Shown here: positions 15,777 through 23,691 of the stretch, piece by piece
Position numbering within the stretch: the first letter of the stretch is position 1
Layout of the letters: every line of letters starts with the position of its first letter
DNA from: Gammaproteobacteria bacterium
Lineage (GTDB): Bacteria; Pseudomonadota; Gammaproteobacteria; DSM-19610
DNA: 38,526 nucleotides
Assembly: GCA_011374975.1 (NCBI GenBank)
Contig: DRNU01000069.1
Location: forward strand, 1 to 38,526
Direction of reading: 5' to 3'
Translations under genes and position numbers: made by a program
Notes under the pieces: model-generated
Seen by the model: only the letters and a program-made list of their open reading frames with translations
Told to the model about the DNA's origin: nothing
The model's database searches: none

Positions 15777-15851
15777 GCAGCAACCGGTTGCCACGGCTTT
15801 TACGGGAAAGCAGGGCAGCTGATTTTTATACTTTCGGGAGCAAACAGAATT

Positions 15852-16325
15852 ATGTGCAGATTTTGCTGGATACTTGTAGCGGCATTACTGGTGTCGACCG
15901 GCGCACTGGTCGGAAAATTTATTATCGTTGGCGAGACGCAGCCTGCTGCCGACGGGCGAACGGCTATCGTGCTGGAACCGGCTGAACGGGACATGATCCT
16001 TACCGAGATGCGGGCCTTCCTGGGCAGTGTGCAGGGTGTTTTGCTGTCTGCCAACGGCGATGACATGAAAACACTGGTTATCGCTGCACGGAAGTCAGGC
16101 ATGCCTCCCCCGGACCAGATTCCGGCCGCACTGGTGGGCAAGCTGCCGCTGGCATTCAAGAAGCTGGGTTTTGATACCCACAAGCGCTTTGACCAGCTGG
16201 CGCTGGATGCCGAGCAGTTGGGTGATAAAGAGCATGCCCTTGAGCAACTCGCGGAGCTGATGAACAACTGTATTGCCTGTCATGAGCAGTATCGCCTGGT
16301 AGGCAAGGCGGCGGCCCAAAAGTAG
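15852..16325 (+). CDS. Monoheme c-type cytochrome (cytochrome c'-like)
   Basis: 157 residues with an N-terminal membrane/signal segment (about 5-25). The middle is helical, and one heme site, CIACHEQYR, lies near the C-terminus. C-terminal CxxCH after a helical bundle is the cytochrome c'/c-556 arrangement; such proteins bind NO or transfer electrons in the periplasm. The start at 15852 has GGGAG 11 bases upstream, a little far. It is divergent from the Gly/Gln-rich gene and convergent with the diheme peroxidase, with a shared terminator between. The retained N-terminal MCRFCW cysteines are unusual for a signal peptide. Electron partner not known. Confidence 0.75.
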   Translation: MCRFCWILVAALLVSTGALVGKFIIVGETQPAADGRTAIVLEPAERDMILTEMRAFLGSVQGVLLSANGDDMKTLVIAARKSGMPPPDQIPAALVGKLPLAFKKLGFDTHKRFDQLALDAEQLGDKEHALEQLAELMNNCIACHEQYRLVGKAAAQK

Positions 16326-16331
16326 CAGGTA

Positions 16332-16371
16332 AAAAAGTGGCGGACTCATTTAAATGAGTCCGCCACTTTTT
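16332..16371. terminator. Bidirectional rho-independent terminator
   Basis: Perfect 40-base palindrome with GC-rich core arms GTGGCGGACTCATTT and AAATGAGTCCGCCAC, flanked by A-run and T-run. It lies between the convergent cytochrome and peroxidase genes, seven bases after one stop and 13 bases after the other. Confidence 0.93.
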
Positions 16372-16383
16372 CTTTTTTGCGGG

Positions 16384-17526
16384 TTACATATATCCGTCTG
16401 TCAGCGTTTTCATGAAGTTGACCAGGTCAGTTATCTCCTGGGGTGTCAGTCCCAGCCCCACGTCGGTAAACGGGTTGAGTTCCGCGGCAATGTTGTCATT
16501 GACTTCGGCCGTGTAGAAAGAATCCGCCACGATGATGTCGTAGTGCGTAATGACCTGCTCAAGCGTGTCGTAGGCTCCGTTGTGCATGTAGGGCGCGGTC
16601 AATTCGATATTCCGCAGGGTGGGAACCTTGAATTTTCCGCGTTCGGAGGCCACGTCGGCAGGGCTGATATTGGTATTGTCGGCCAGGCCGCCATCCCGGT
16701 ATGCATTGTTACTCACATAGGCCGGGTTCATGGTGTTCACGGGCGTACCGATATTAAAATACTTGAAGTTGGTGAATAGCGACGGCCCGCCGGTCGGGTT
16801 GTCCACGACATGACAGTTGGCGCATTTTGCCTTGTTGCCCTTGAATACAGTCAGCCCGTTCGCTTCCGAGGCCGTCATGGTGTATTGCCCGATTAACGAG
16901 GCATCATACTTTGAAGTAAACTGGTTGACCTCGGATGAGGTTTCAAAGGCAGCCAGTGCCTGGGCAATAAAGTCATAGGCAGTAGCCACATCATCCAGCG
17001 CGGTAGAGCCGAATGCACTCAGGAACGCATTTGCATAACTTGCGTTGCGGACCTTGTTCACCACTTCCGCTGCATCGGCATTATTCATTTCGACCGGGTT
17101 CAGGAAAGGATCCTTCGCCTGCGCTGCCAGGGTGCTGCGGCGCCCGTCGAGAAATTGCCCGCCTTCATATTTTGAGCCGTCTTCGGATGTCTGGGCCGTG
17201 CTTGTCAGGCGGAACGGGGGAGAGAAGGAGGCATAGGCCGCCGTTGGTGCATTCCGGTTGCCAAATGCACCGCCGACCGAGCCTTCTGAAACCGGTGCCA
17301 GGGCGTTCACACCGGGATCGGCAAAACCTGTTGCCGGGTCATGACAACTGGCACAGGATTGATTACTGTTGCTGGAAAGATTGGTGTCGAAAAATATGGC
17401 GCGACCGACACTTGCAATCGATACCGTGCCGGCCGGTGCGGTGCTTGACGATCCTCCGCCACCACCGCCACAGCCGCCCAGAAAAATAATGGCCAGTGAT
17501 AAAACCCTGATTCTGTTACCTCGCAT
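16384..17526 (-). CDS. Diheme cytochrome c peroxidase / MauG-family lipoprotein
   Basis: 380 residues. The signal ends in a lipobox (FLGGC, Cys19) followed by a Gly/Ser linker, so it is lipid-anchored rather than free in the periplasm. Two heme sites, CASCH near 60 and CANCH near 235, and conserved segments (GRAIFFDTNLS, KVPTLRNIELTAPYMHNGAYDTLEQVI) mark the bacterial diheme peroxidase/MauG family, which reduce H2O2 or oxidise protein partners. Family length is usually 320-380. An FNR/DNR box 79 bases upstream indicates anaerobic induction, as for E. coli and Pseudomonas peroxidases. The physiological donor could be the neighbouring monoheme cytochrome. Confidence 0.88.
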   Translation of the reverse strand: MRGNRIRVLSLAIIFLGGCGGGGGGSSSTAPAGTVSIASVGRAIFFDTNLSSNSNQSCASCHDPATGFADPGVNALAPVSEGSVGGAFGNRNAPTAAYASFSPPFRLTSTAQTSEDGSKYEGGQFLDGRRSTLAAQAKDPFLNPVEMNNADAAEVVNKVRNASYANAFLSAFGSTALDDVATAYDFIAQALAAFETSSEVNQFTSKYDASLIGQYTMTASEANGLTVFKGNKAKCANCHVVDNPTGGPSLFTNFKYFNIGTPVNTMNPAYVSNNAYRDGGLADNTNISPADVASERGKFKVPTLRNIELTAPYMHNGAYDTLEQVITHYDIIVADSFYTAEVNDNIAAELNPFTDVGLGLTPQEITDLVNFMKTLTDGYM

Positions 17527-17568
17527 AACTGCTCATCCTGCTATGTTGAAAACGGGCTCTACACTTTC

Positions 17569-17574
17569 ATAAAA
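17569..17574 (-). promoter_or_regulatory. -10 element of the diheme peroxidase promoter
   Basis: TTTTAT on the minus strand, centred 34 bases from the FNR/DNR box centre at 17605.5. This is class II spacing, as at nosR. Confidence 0.55.
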
Positions 17575-17598
17575 CCGGTACCGTCGCGACACTGAAAA

Positions 17599-17612
17599 TT
17601 GATCTGGATCAA
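17599..17612. promoter_or_regulatory. FNR/DNR-type operator upstream of the diheme peroxidase
   Basis: TTGATCTGGATCAA, a perfect TTGAT-N4-ATCAA palindrome, as upstream of nosR. It faces the peroxidase gene with correct class II spacing to TTTTAT. It is also about 105 bases before arsR, but the ArsR operator there is a better explanation for that gene. Confidence 0.85.
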
Positions 17613-17671
17613 TATTTAGTGCGCAAATATTGTCGCGATTTCTCATTCTGTGGAGGCGGTCACACTTTAAA

Positions 17672-17691
17672 ATATATGCTTGATCATATAT
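17672..17691. promoter_or_regulatory. Probable ArsR operator
   Basis: ATATATG-N6-CATATAT inverted repeat, with a further CATATAT at 17701-17707, immediately before the arsR ATG (17716). AT-rich inverted repeats at this position are typical binding sites for ArsR/SmtB repressors. Confidence 0.65.
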
Positions 17692-17715
17692 ATGAAGTGC
17701 CATATATTATGGCCC

Positions 17716-18069
17716 ATGCATACAGACCCGGAAATTTTCTTTCAGATGCTGGCGGACACGACAAGACTGCGCGTTTTGATGTTGTTACAGGGGCGCGGTG
17801 AACTCTGTGTCTGCGAGCTGACCCATGCCCTGTCACTGTCCCAGCCAAAGATCTCACGGCACCTCGGGCAGTTGCGCGAATCAGGCCTGGTCGAGGCGCG
17901 GCGCGCCGGTCGCTGGATGTATTACCGCATCCGGCCGGAGCTGCCGGCCTGGATGCAGACTGTTTTACACGCCACGTTTGACGGAGTGGCCGGGCTCTCG
18001 CCGTACCGGGAGAACGCCCTGTCTCTTGAACAGATGCCGAATCGACCCGGCGCCAGTTGCTGCGCCTGA
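17716..18069 (+). CDS. arsR: ArsR arsenite-responsive repressor
   Basis: 117 residues from ATG 17716 (MHTDPEIFFQMLADTTRLR); the 12 in-frame codons before it fall in the operator. A winged-helix fold spans about 10-90. The arsenite site ELCVCELTHAL contains the Cys-x-Cys pair of classical ArsR, next to the recognition helix (LSLSQPKISRHLGQLRESGLVEARRAGRWMYYRI). The C-terminus ends in another Cys pair (SCCA). It represses arsR-arsC-acr3 and releases DNA on As(III) binding. Seven bases separate it from arsC. Confidence 0.93.
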   Translation: MHTDPEIFFQMLADTTRLRVLMLLQGRGELCVCELTHALSLSQPKISRHLGQLRESGLVEARRAGRWMYYRIRPELPAWMQTVLHATFDGVAGLSPYRENALSLEQMPNRPGASCCA

Positions 18070-18076
18070 GCTGGTT

Positions 18077-18502
18077 GTGAATATCCTGTTTCTCTGTACC
18101 GGCAATGCCTGTCGCTCGCAAATGGCGGAGGGCTGGGCGCGTGCCCTGGCGGGCGACAGCGTGGTTATTCAATCAGCGGGCATCGAGGCGCATGGCAAGA
18201 ACCCGCGTGCTATTGCTGTTATGAAAGAAGCCGGTATTGATATTTCACAGCAGCAATCGACACGGGTCGACGACAGTATGCTGGAGGATGCGAATCTCGT
18301 GGTTACTGTGTGCGGTAACGCCGACGAGCATTGCCCGGTATTACCTGCCGGGACACACAGGGAGCACTGGCCACTCAGCGATCCGGCCAGGGCGGATGGC
18401 AGTGAGGAGCAGGTCATGCAGGTGTTTCGTGCCAGCCGGGACGATATCCGGCAGCGTGTCGAGGCTTTGCTGCAACGACTGGCAGGGGAAACACAGGCAT
18501 GA
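18077..18502 (+). CDS. arsC: Arsenate reductase (low-molecular-weight phosphatase type)
   Basis: 141 residues starting at GTG 18077. The P-loop C7-TGNAC-R13 and the Cys pair C79/C86 (VTVCGNADEHCP) match the three catalytic cysteines of the S. aureus pI258-type enzyme, offset by three. The conserved LSDPARADGSEEQ region is present. It reduces arsenate to arsenite in the cytoplasm using a Cys-Cys relay and thioredoxin. In-frame codons upstream belong to the arsR coding region and are not used. Its TGA overlaps the acr3 ATG. Confidence 0.93.
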   Translation: MNILFLCTGNACRSQMAEGWARALAGDSVVIQSAGIEAHGKNPRAIAVMKEAGIDISQQQSTRVDDSMLEDANLVVTVCGNADEHCPVLPAGTHREHWPLSDPARADGSEEQVMQVFRASRDDIRQRVEALLQRLAGETQA

Positions 18503-19554
18503 GTGCATCCATGGGTTTGTTTGAACGCTACCTCAGTATCTGGGTCCTGCTCTGTATAGCCACCGGTATTGCCCTGGGGCACTGGTTCCCGGGCGTCTTT
18601 CAGGCTATCGGGGCCATGGAAGCCGCGCACGTCAATCTTCCGGTGGCGGTCCTGGTCTGGCTGATGATTCTGCCGATGTTGCTCAAGATCGACTTCCATG
18701 CCCTGCATGAAGTACGCCGGCACTGGAAAGGGGTCGGTGTGACATTATTTGTGAACTGGGCGGTGAAGCCTTTTTCCATGGCGCTGCTCGGCTGGCTGTT
18801 TATCCGCGGCCTGTTTGCCGACTGGCTGCCGGCGGAACAGATCGACAGTTATATCGCCGGACTGATCCTGCTGGCTGCCGCGCCCTGCACGGCCATGGTG
18901 TTTGTCTGGAGCCACCTGTGCAACGGGCACCCCGGCTATACCCTGTCCCAGGTGGCGCTGAATGATGTGATCATGGTGTTTGCCTTCGCCCCCATTGTGG
19001 CCCTGTTACTGGGGATTTCGTCGCTGCATGTGCCCTGGGACACGCTGATGTTGTCGGTGGTGCTGTATATCGTGTTGCCGGTTGCCGTGGCCGCTGTCTG
19101 GCGGCGCCGGCTGCTGGCACATGCGCACGGGGTTGCAAGGCTGTCGCGCCTGTTACACCACCTGCAGCCGTTATCGTTGATTGCCTTGCTGACAACCCTG
19201 GTGTTGCTGTTCGGCTTCCAGGGCAAGGCGATTATCGACAAGCCGGTGATCATCCTGCTGCTGGCCGTGCCGATCCTGATACAGGTGTATTTCAATTCCG
19301 GTCTGGCCTACCTGCTGAGCCGGAAACTGGGCGTTGCCCACAGTGTGGCGGCACCGTCGGCGCTGATCGGTGCAAGTAATTTTTTCGAGCTGGCAGTGGC
19401 AACGGCGATCAGCCTCTACGGGCTGGAGTCCGGCGCGGCGCTGGCGACTGTGGTGGGTGTGCTGGTGGAGGTGCCGGTGATGCTGTCCGTGGTGCGTATC
19501 GTCAACCGCAGCCGTGGCTGGTATGAGCGCCCGCTCCATAACGGGTCCGGTTAG
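18499..19554 (+). CDS. acr3: Acr3 arsenite efflux carrier
   Basis: 351 residues with about ten hydrophobic helices. Family marks include APCTAMVFVWSHL (with the conserved Cys of Acr3), ALNDVIMVFAFAP and GASNFFELAVATAISLYG. It exports As(III)-type oxyanions across the inner membrane using the proton gradient. It is not the unrelated ArsB. ATG overlaps the arsC stop by four bases (ATGA). A strong terminator lies 41 bases after its stop, closing the ars operon. Confidence 0.94.
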   Translation: MSASMGLFERYLSIWVLLCIATGIALGHWFPGVFQAIGAMEAAHVNLPVAVLVWLMILPMLLKIDFHALHEVRRHWKGVGVTLFVNWAVKPFSMALLGWLFIRGLFADWLPAEQIDSYIAGLILLAAAPCTAMVFVWSHLCNGHPGYTLSQVALNDVIMVFAFAPIVALLLGISSLHVPWDTLMLSVVLYIVLPVAVAAVWRRRLLAHAHGVARLSRLLHHLQPLSLIALLTTLVLLFGFQGKAIIDKPVIILLLAVPILIQVYFNSGLAYLLSRKLGVAHSVAAPSALIGASNFFELAVATAISLYGLESGAALATVVGVLVEVPVMLSVVRIVNRSRGWYERPLHNGSG

Positions 19555-19594
19555 CCTGCAGGCAGCAGGAGAGGGTGTTTTGTTGTCCGGAAAT

Positions 19595-19624
19595 AAAGAA
19601 GGCCCGCTTTAGCGGGCCTTCTTT
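19595..19624. terminator. Bidirectional terminator between acr3 and the OmpA-domain gene
   Basis: Perfect 13-base stem AAAGAAGGCCCGC / GCGGGCCTTCTTT with a TTTA loop, A-run before and T-run after. It serves the convergent acr3 (plus) and OmpA-domain (minus) genes. Confidence 0.92.
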
Positions 19625-19648
19625 ACTGTCTTCAGTGGCGACGGGGTA

Positions 19649-20632
19649 TCAGAGGCTGCGGCCCAGTACCAGCACCTCGACACGGCGGTTTTCCGCACGG
19701 CCTTCAGGCGTGGTGTTACTGGCAATCGGCGCTGTTTCACCCGCACCGACCATGAGGATCTTGTTCGGGTCGATACCGGCTTCAACCAGGTACCTGCCAA
19801 CGGCTTCGGCACGCTGCTCGGACAGTTTCTGGTTGTAGTCGTTGTCACCGACATCATCGGTGTGGCCGACGACTTCGATATAGATGGCGCGCTTGAAGCG
19901 GGCCCGGCCTTCCTCGATGTTCTTCTTCAGCAGCTTTTCACCGGCCGGGGTGATTTCCGCACTGCGGCGTTCGAACAGGGCGACGCTGGGGAAGATCATG
20001 GCGTCGAGTGCACGCGGCTGACCGACGACAATGACTTCCACGCGGCGGTTCTGGGCGCGGCCCGCCTTGGTGTCATTCGAGGCAATCGGGTCATTCTCGC
20101 CACGGCCCAGGGTGCGCATCTTTTCCGCAGGTGCGCCGCCGGCAATGAGGTACTTGCTGACCGCTTCGGCACGGCGCTTGGAGAGGTCCAGGTTGTAGTT
20201 GGCATCGCCGGTGCTGTCGGTATAGCCGATGACGGTGATGGAGTAGGCCTTGGCCAGGTTGTCTCTCAGGTTGCCGCGGTGAGCGTCAATGTAGGCCTTG
20301 CCCGCATCGGTCATCTCGGCACTGTCAAAGGCAAACAGCTCGGCCTGCGGGAAGCTGATCAGAGTCACTGCGTCCATGCCCTTGCCCTTGATGATCTTGA
20401 CCTGGGCGTTGAGCACGTAACCGTCGCAGCCTACGATCGTGGCGTCACTCTTTTTAAATGAGCTGGTATGCACACAGTCGCCGGTACCGCTGCGTATAAT
20501 ATTGCCCCCGCTGTCACTGGGGTAGCCGGGTGCGCCGCCGCGTGAATCGGCAGAGGCCGTGCCGAAGGCCAGTATGCCTGCAGTCAGGCAGCCTGCCAGT
20601 AGAGCGGTCAATCGGGATTTGTTGAGAGTCAT
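19649..20632 (-). CDS. Periplasmic protein with two tandem OmpA peptidoglycan-binding domains
   Basis: 327 residues from ATG 20632, chosen for AAGGAGA six bases upstream. Signal peptide about 1-30. After a short region with two Cys, two OmpA-like domains follow: the first has VIGYTDSTGDANYNLDLSKRRAEAV and NRRVEVIVVG, the second VVGHTDDVGDNDYNQKLSEQRAEAV and NRRVEVLVLG. Both keep the TD...LS..RA...NRRVE pattern that binds peptidoglycan. There is no beta-barrel, so this is a periplasmic, probably soluble, wall-binding protein. Two copies in one chain are uncommon and look like an internal duplication. It stands alone, with the terminator at its 3' end. Confidence 0.85.
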   Translation of the reverse strand: MTLNKSRLTALLAGCLTAGILAFGTASADSRGGAPGYPSDSGGNIIRSGTGDCVHTSSFKKSDATIVGCDGYVLNAQVKIIKGKGMDAVTLISFPQAELFAFDSAEMTDAGKAYIDAHRGNLRDNLAKAYSITVIGYTDSTGDANYNLDLSKRRAEAVSKYLIAGGAPAEKMRTLGRGENDPIASNDTKAGRAQNRRVEVIVVGQPRALDAMIFPSVALFERRSAEITPAGEKLLKKNIEEGRARFKRAIYIEVVGHTDDVGDNDYNQKLSEQRAEAVGRYLVEAGIDPNKILMVGAGETAPIASNTTPEGRAENRRVEVLVLGRSL

Positions 20633-20909
20633 GCTTATCTCCTTTGTCTGCAAGTAAATCGCTTTAAGCCGGAAAACCGGAAAATCATATTCAGCCCTGT
20701 TGCCATCAATCTGGCGCGATATGTCGGGGGGCTGCCCTGATTCCATTCTGGCACGACTGTGTTGCCGGTAGGTCCGGCAGGTAAATCCAGCTGCGTAGGA
20801 TACAGTAAACACAGCGCTATGCCAGTGCCTGTCACGGTTTGCAGATCCTCCAGTTTCTATGGGGGACCACCGTGGTCCGGGTTGCCGGTGCTGTGTCCGG
20901 GGTGGTCAG
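20633..20909. other. Intergenic region between the OmpA-domain and P-type ATPase genes
   Basis: No gene seen. It contains an inverted repeat GGACCAC-C-GTGGTCC at 20864-20878, 32 bases after the ATPase stop on the minus strand; without a T-run it may be a weak terminator or transcript-end hairpin. A CCGG-AAAA-CCGG repeat lies near 20670-20690, upstream of the OmpA-domain gene. Confidence 0.4.
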
Positions 20910-23513
20910 CTACAGGAAGTGGTCGCGGTTTCTCAGCACCTTGTAGGCGGTGACTTTCACGGCATCGTTGATGACGAACCAGACCAGCGCATAGAGCCAT
21001 ATCCACAGGGCGTATTCCCAGCCGGTCGGTGTCACAAAGACCCCGTAGACGGCAATCAGCGTACCGACGATTTCCGTACCGAAGGTGGCGGCCATCAACA
21101 GCCCGGAAGGGAAGGGGCGTTGCCAGAACCAGCCGTCGATACGGGTGATATACAGCGTGCTGTGTCCGGCGACGATGAGCTTCAGGAACAGCAGGGTGCG
21201 GATCAGTTCCTCCGGGAAACCTTTTTCCTGCAGGAAATAGAACAGCAGGAAGGAAGAGATTACCCCGGTAATGCCCAGTATGCTGGAGACAGTGAGCAGT
21301 TCCGACATGTTCCAGCGTACCGGCTGCCGGCTGACCCGGGTGTTGTCGTAGGCGATAGCCAGGATGGGAATGTCATTGAGCAGGGCCAGCAGGATGATCA
21401 TCAGTGCCGTGATGGGGTAAAAATTGAACACCACGATGGACAGCGTCATGAACAGCACAATGCGGATGGTTTCGGCAATGCGGAACGTGGCATAGCTTTT
21501 CATGCGCTCGAAGGTGATGCGCGACTGTTTGACGGCATCGTTGATGACCGACAGGCCCGGCGCAGTAAGAATGATGTCGGCAGCTGCGCGCGCTGCATCG
21601 GTGGCATTGGAAACGGCAAACCCGCAGTCGGCTTTTTTCAGTGCCGGTGCATCGTTGACACCGTCACCGGTCATGGCCACGATATGACGGCCTTTCTGCA
21701 GGGTGTCGACGATGCGGTATTTATCCTCCGGTACCACCTCGGCAAACAGGTCGACATCCTCGATCATTTCCACGATGGCGGATTCGTGCGTATGAATAAA
21801 TTCCCGGTCCAGCAGGCGGGTGTCGTACTGTTCCCTGACTTTCGCCATCACGTCATCGGCAAAGCGCTGTGCTTCAGCACGGGTGACATCGCCCCTGAGG
21901 CGTTCGTAGATGGCCGATGCCATGGCGGCTGCCAGCGCCAGCAGCTCCTGGCTGCCGCTGCCGGTGAGCTGGTGGGAGCGGATGGCTTCGCCTTCCAACC
22001 CCATCAGGCGCCCCACCTCCCGGGCGATGGCAACATGGTCGCCGGTGACCATTTTGACCCTGACCCCGTAACTCTGCATATCGGTGATGACCTGGCGTGA
22101 ATCTTCACGCGGCGGGTCGTAGAGGGGGATCAGGCCGATCAGGACGGCCGGCCCGGTGGCGGTCTTGCGGCCCACTGCCAGGGTGCGGTAGCCCTTTGCC
22201 GCCAGCTGGTCGACCAGCTGGCGGACATTCAGCGCCTGGTCGTCGGGTAACTCGGTCATCTCGATGAGCACCTGGGCGGCGCCCTTGATTGCGGTAAACG
22301 GTTCGCCCGGACCCTCGATCTGTGCTTCGGTACGTTTCCGCACCGGGTCGAACGGGGTGAAGTGGGTCTGCCGGAAGTCGCCCAGGTCCAGGTCCGGCAG
22401 GTGCTCGTCGATGTAGTGAAAAATGGGTAACTCGATGGGGTCGTTGTTTTCCAGTTTCGAAGCCAGGGCAGCGACCTGGAACAGGTCGGCCTCCTGAAAA
22501 CCGTCCAGCACAATCGGTTCGGCGACCTGCATGCGGTTTTCGGTCAGGGTGCCGGTCTTGTCGGTGCAGAACACATCGACGCCGGCCAGTTCCTCGATGG
22601 CGGTGAGCTTGGCAACGATGGCCTTGCGGCGTGCCAGGTTGACGGCGCCGACCGCCATGGTGACCGACAGAACTGCGGGGAGGGCGACCGGGATGGCGGC
22701 GACTGTCAGCACCAGCGAGAAGCGCGCGATCTCGATAAAATTCTCATGGCGGAACAGCGAGACCATGATAATCAGCAGCACCAGCGCGATGGTAATCAGG
22801 ATCAGGAAATTCCCGATCTGGATAACCATCTTCTGGAAATGGCTGCGCTCTTCCAGCTGGGCCCGGGCCACCAGCGATACCACGCTGGAAAAACGCGTGT
22901 TGCTGCCGGTATTGACGACCACAGCCAGCATTTCGCCCTGCTTGACGATGGTGTTGGCGTAGGCGACTTCGTTGATCTTGCGACTCACCGGCAGCGATTC
23001 CCCCGTCAGCGAGGACTGGTCGATCATCAGGTAGTCGCCGGACAACAGCTGCACGTCGGCCGGGATGATGTCGCCGATTTTCAGCTTGACCAGATCGCCC
23101 GGCACCAGTTCGCGCGCCGCGACAAGTTTATACTGCCCGTCACGCAATACCGTGACCTGGCGTTGCATGCCTGCCTTGAGTGCGTTCAGCGCGTTCAGCG
23201 CGCGGTGTTCCTGGAAGAAGTCCAGCCCGGCGTTGACCAGCAGCATCACCAGGATGATGCCGAAATCCTCCCATTTCTGGACCAGTGCCGAGAGCACGGC
23301 CGCGGTTTCGATCATCCACGGGATCGGGCCCCAGAAACGGCGGAACACCCGGTGCCAGAGGGCTTCCTCCGTTTCCTCGATTTCGTTATAACCGTATTGT
23401 GCGCGGCGTTGGCCGACTTCGGCATCGCTCAGGCCATAGTCGGGCCTGACACGTAATGCGCCCAGCGTCGCGTCAACAGTCTGCTGCGTGTAGCTGTCGG
23501 TGTCCTGGTGCAT
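20910..23513 (-). CDS. P3A-type proton-translocating ATPase
   Basis: 867 residues. Actuator motif LTGES near 169, phosphorylation site CTDKTGTLTEN (Asp318), and GDGVNDAPALKKAD hinge are all present. The membrane helix AAIPVALPAVLSVTMAVGA and the downstream LLNDIPILAIAYDNTRV resemble plasma-membrane H+-ATPases (P3A) rather than Ca2+, Mg2+ or heavy-metal pumps. The start MHQDTDSYTQQ has a poor ribosome site. Such pumps expel protons to hold pH or membrane potential. It is divergent from an MgtC-type membrane protein gene. The specificity call is by motif resemblance only. Confidence 0.85.
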   Translation of the reverse strand: MHQDTDSYTQQTVDATLGALRVRPDYGLSDAEVGQRRAQYGYNEIEETEEALWHRVFRRFWGPIPWMIETAAVLSALVQKWEDFGIILVMLLVNAGLDFFQEHRALNALNALKAGMQRQVTVLRDGQYKLVAARELVPGDLVKLKIGDIIPADVQLLSGDYLMIDQSSLTGESLPVSRKINEVAYANTIVKQGEMLAVVVNTGSNTRFSSVVSLVARAQLEERSHFQKMVIQIGNFLILITIALVLLIIMVSLFRHENFIEIARFSLVLTVAAIPVALPAVLSVTMAVGAVNLARRKAIVAKLTAIEELAGVDVFCTDKTGTLTENRMQVAEPIVLDGFQEADLFQVAALASKLENNDPIELPIFHYIDEHLPDLDLGDFRQTHFTPFDPVRKRTEAQIEGPGEPFTAIKGAAQVLIEMTELPDDQALNVRQLVDQLAAKGYRTLAVGRKTATGPAVLIGLIPLYDPPREDSRQVITDMQSYGVRVKMVTGDHVAIAREVGRLMGLEGEAIRSHQLTGSGSQELLALAAAMASAIYERLRGDVTRAEAQRFADDVMAKVREQYDTRLLDREFIHTHESAIVEMIEDVDLFAEVVPEDKYRIVDTLQKGRHIVAMTGDGVNDAPALKKADCGFAVSNATDAARAAADIILTAPGLSVINDAVKQSRITFERMKSYATFRIAETIRIVLFMTLSIVVFNFYPITALMIILLALLNDIPILAIAYDNTRVSRQPVRWNMSELLTVSSILGITGVISSFLLFYFLQEKGFPEELIRTLLFLKLIVAGHSTLYITRIDGWFWQRPFPSGLLMAATFGTEIVGTLIAVYGVFVTPTGWEYALWIWLYALVWFVINDAVKVTAYKVLRNRDHFL

Positions 23514-23591
23514 GGCCGGGTTCCATCTCGGGTAACTGCCCTGTTACGCATTTTGTCATTGCGGGCGCAATGCGGCAATCGCGTGGAATCA

Positions 23592-23610
23592 GACGTCAGT
23601 TCCTGACGTC
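23592..23610. promoter_or_regulatory. Inverted repeat between the divergent P3A-ATPase and MgtC-like genes
   Basis: GACGTCAG-TTC-CTGACGTC, a perfect 8-base inverted repeat in a 178-base divergent promoter region; a second, GGTAAC-N6-GTTAC, lies near 23531-23547. They are plausible operators; no regulator is identified. Confidence 0.4.
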
Positions 23611-23691
23611 GATCATGCCGAAGTGTACGCTTGTCTGGCAGAATGGTAACTGACATGAATGAGACGGGTTACAGGGAGCCGGGTACAGGCT

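Noticed and set aside
17825-18076. Upstream extension of arsC reading through arsR
   Set aside because: This part lies in another frame inside arsR; the enzyme starts at GTG 18077 (MNILFLCTGNACR).
20859-22100. Plus-strand open frame of 413 codons over the P3A ATPase
   Set aside because: Mirror of a gene with full P-type ATPase motifs; no ribosome site or family resemblance.
23531-23547. GGTAAC-N6-GTTAC as a further target of the 11.7 kb response regulator
   Set aside because: It resembles TGTAAC-type repeats only partly and lacks the GAAATCCC/TGAAACA box and its -10 spacing.
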